Below are positions 61,589 to 64,000 of a stretch of 64,000 nucleotides of DNA, in pieces (within the stretch, counting starts at the first letter, position 1; each line of letters begins with the position of its first letter). This DNA is from Phragmites australis. Lineage: Eukaryota > Streptophyta > Magnoliopsida > Poales > Poaceae. The stretch is taken from NCBI RefSeq assembly GCF_958298935.1, contig NC_084943.1, positions 2,738,001 to 2,802,000 on the forward strand, read 5' to 3'. The position numbers were made by a program, and so were the translations under genes. The notes beneath the pieces are model-generated. The model saw only the letters and a list, made by a program, of their open reading frames with translations, searched no databases and was not told the origin of the DNA.

Positions 61589-62791
61589 GCGGGGCATCTC
61601 CGAACAGGGACACGCAGGAGAATGAGGCAACTTCAGAGAATGGGGACACAGTGGTGGCGGCGGTGGCGTTGGAGGAGGAGAAGTAGCCCGCGGCGAAGGG
61701 CACGGGGTAGGGCAACGCACCAGGGTTGGGGGTGCCCAGCGCAGGCATGGGAGAGAAGATGCGCAGTTGCAAAGGGGACGGAGGTGACGGGTGTGCTGGC
61801 CGCGGCGACGTCTTTTCCATGCCGGCTGCGCTCGTGCGGCAGGGGATCGGGGCCGGTGACGCGCAGATCTAAAGGGACGGAGGGAGATGAGGTTCGGGAG
61901 AATGGAATAAGATCAGGGCATGGGGAGGGGAGGGGAGCGGTCGACACGGACGAGCGGGCGAGCCCGAGCGGACGGCGATTCTTCGTGCAGGCGAGCATCC
62001 GTGATCGAACGAGCGATCTGCGTCCGGTCGTCCGACTACACTGACCCACCTGTCGGCGCCGAGTGGATGCGGGGATGCAGGCGAACGAAGGGACAGACGA
62101 AGGCGTGCGATCGAACGGGTGAGGAGCGTCTGTTCGACCGAGTGTGGCTGACGAAACATGGATTAGAGATTTTTTTAAGTAGGAGAGAAGCGGGGCATCT
62201 CCGAACAGGGACACACAGGAGAATGAGGCAACTTCGGAGAACGGGGACACAGTGGTGGCGGCGGTGGCGTTGGAGGAGGAGGAGAAGTAGCCCGCGGCGA
62301 AGGACACGGGGTAGGGCAACGCACCAGGGTTGGGGGTGTCCAGCGCGGGCATGGGAGAGAAGATGCGCAGTTGCAAGGGGGACGGAGGTGACGGGTGTGC
62401 TGGCCGCGGCGACGTCTTTTCCATGCCGGCTGCGCTCGTGCGGCAGGGGATCGGGGCCGGCGACGCGCAGATCTAAAGGGACGGAGGGAGGTGAGGTTCG
62501 GGAGAATGGAATAAGATCAGGGCACGGGGAGGGGAGGGGAGCGGTCGACACGGACGAGCGGGCGAGCCCGAGCGGAGGGCGATTCTTCGTGCAGGCGAGC
62601 ATCCGCGATCGAACGAGTGATCTGCGTCCGGTCGTCCGACTACACTGACCCACCTGTCGGCACCGAGTGGATGCGGGGATGCAGGCGAACGAAGGGACGG
62701 ACGAAGGCGTGCGATCGGACGGGTGAGGAGCGTCTGTTCGACCGACTGTGGCTGACGAAACATGGATTAGAGATTTTTTTAAGTAGGAGAG
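61589..62791. repeat. Tandem duplication, two units of about 602 bp
   Basis: The unit begins GCGGGGCATCTCCGAACAGG at 61589 and again at 62190, and ends TTTTTTTAAGTAGGAGAGA near 62188 and 62791. Differences are few (single substitutions and a 3-bp GGA indel), so the duplication is recent. Long open frames on both strands (up to 296 codons) cross the units but encode Arg/Pro/Ser-rich sequence with no domain, and the frames are duplicated with the DNA. Confidence 0.9.
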
Positions 62792-63660
62792 ATTTTGAGT
62801 TAAACTTTTCTCAAAAGCAAATGAGCCTTCCCGTGAGCCTCGTGCCTGGTGTCCTGTGGCCTGCTCCCGCGCGCACGTGGGCCTCATGCGGCCACGGCCT
62901 GCTCTGCCCGCGGCCTGCTTCTCCACGCGTGTTTTTGTCGCTTTACTGCCGGGGCGCGGCGCGCGTTCCGCTCCTGGCGTGCGCCGATTGAAAGCTCCAG
63001 ATCCTCCACATTAATCTTTAGACAAGACACGTTAGAGAAAGAAAGAAATTTTTTTAAAAAGTAAAACATCGGATCATCAATTCGGCGGAGTCTAATTATC
63101 ATTGACAACAATAATTATTGGATTAAACATGTTTAGATCCTCCACATTAATCTTTAGACAAGACACGTTAGAAAAAGAAAAAAAATCTTTAAAAAAGTAA
63201 AACATCTTATTATATATTGGATTAAACATGTTTCTAAATTACCCACCTTTATCATTATACAAAAATTAACCCAATGTACCCTTATTATATATTTCTAAAC
63301 TACCCACCTCTACTATTTGACACTATGTATTGGTCTCAAACCGAGATAATTAGATTTCTAATTGCACCGTACTGAATCATAATTTCAGATCATAGAAGCA
63401 ACAAAATTAGTCTGATGCAATGATTGATCGGATCAGTGAATCAACTCATGAAAAGATTTAGGAAGCCAAAGGGAAGTAATCACATGAGTTAATTAGATGT
63501 ATGTTTACTTGCATGCCCGCGAAAAGTTGTTCTACTTGAATTGAAGAGAGACAAAATTCAGTTACGTTTGGGGATCAGATGGTGAGAAAGATATCTTAAA
63601 GCCTTATTTGACAGATGTGGAAGACAACCTAAGAGAGAATCAAACCATATTGGGATGGAG
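62792..63660. other. Spacer with a 136-bp-spaced direct repeat
   Basis: AGATCCTCCACATTAATCTT starts at 62999 and at 63135 and is followed both times by about 60 similar bases. ATTTCTAAAYTACCCACCTYTA occurs at about 63231 and 63290. These are local duplications of AT-rich DNA. No gene is seen. Confidence 0.55.
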
Positions 63661-63699
63661 TTTTTCATATCGTCAGCACCCCGTTCTTTATTGCTAGCC

Positions 63700-63995
63700 C
63701 TCCAAAGCAGAGTGTTCAATCGTTTAAGAGCAAAAGGAGGCTACCACTAGAGGCTGAGGATGTCTTGCCAAAACAGCACAACACTCTGATGATCACAGAG
63801 AGGGACCATATGGATGAAGGCAATGTGATGTTTACAGATGACACAAATGAAAAACCTCTTGGGATGCCGGAAACAGAGGCTAGTAATGCAATGACCCGTG
63901 ACAATAAACGTCAGAAGAAGGTAAAGGGAGGAAACAACACTTCAAATGTTTTGGTTTTTTCGGCGGGCTCCTTTGAGGAGCGCCGCCGGGCCTAA
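63700..63995 (+). other. Open frame at the window edge, possibly retroelement-derived
   Basis: A frame running to 63995 encodes a charged sequence ending KKVKGGNNTSNVLVFSAGSFEERRRA. The basic patch and the ERRRA-type tail remind me of the C-terminal end of plant LINE ORF1 proteins, but this is a weak resemblance and the sequence leaves the window. Expression is unsupported. Confidence 0.25.
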
Positions 63996-64000
63996 TGGAT

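Overview
This window is nuclear DNA of a grass (Poaceae), probably a panicoid. The evidence is an eight-exon chloroplast ferritin gene with grass-type protein sequence, Stowaway- and Tourist-type MITEs, a CACTA element, a MULE foldback element, a plant SINE, and several grass-like LTR retrotransposons and a LINE. Only two protein-coding genes look intact: an LRR receptor-like kinase (31155-34355) and ferritin (54552-56742). Almost everything else is transposable-element sequence, much of it nested and decayed. Genus-level assignment cannot be made from the sequence alone.

Layout. 1-7.6 kb: a decayed LINE on the + strand (ORF1, endonuclease, reverse transcriptase, zf-RVT), interrupted by two solo LTRs with 5-bp target-site duplications and by a third insertion. 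8.6-11.45 kb: a non-autonomous CACTA element with a TCT target duplication. 12.0-12.3 kb: a Stowaway MITE. 14.3-17.0 kb: LTR debris, a 97-bp tandem repeat, and a reversed Ty3/gypsy gag fragment. 16.2-21.7 kb and 29.7-36.1 kb: two copies of a segmental duplication carrying the LRR kinase. Copy 1 is a pseudogene and copy 2 looks functional. Between them (22.6-29.7 kb) lies a large gag-containing LTR element with two minisatellites. 36.1-38.7 kb: GC-rich, retroelement-like sequence. 39.3-43.8 kb: a decayed chromodomain Ty3/gypsy element. 45.1-48.2 kb: a long LTR of about 3.1 kb whose two ends match the broken LTRs at 22.6-24.25 kb and 29.4-29.68 kb. 49 kb: a CIPK-like kinase fragment. 51.2-54.1 kb: a 1.4-kb tandem duplication, one copy holding a SINE and the other a Tourist MITE. 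54.4-57.0 kb: ferritin with an IDRS-like promoter element. 57.3-58.4 kb: a foldback MULE with a 9-bp target duplication. 61.6-62.8 kb: a 0.6-kb tandem duplication.

The biology is that of a TE-rich interval with two islands. One is a plant-immunity-type receptor kinase that duplicated and then lost one copy through small, mostly microhomology-bounded deletions. The other is an iron-storage gene flanked by young DNA transposons. I found no sign of an entirely new molecular system. The most informative signals are the duplication breakpoints, the asymmetric decay of the two kinase copies, and several newly delimitable transposon copies with exact target-site duplications.
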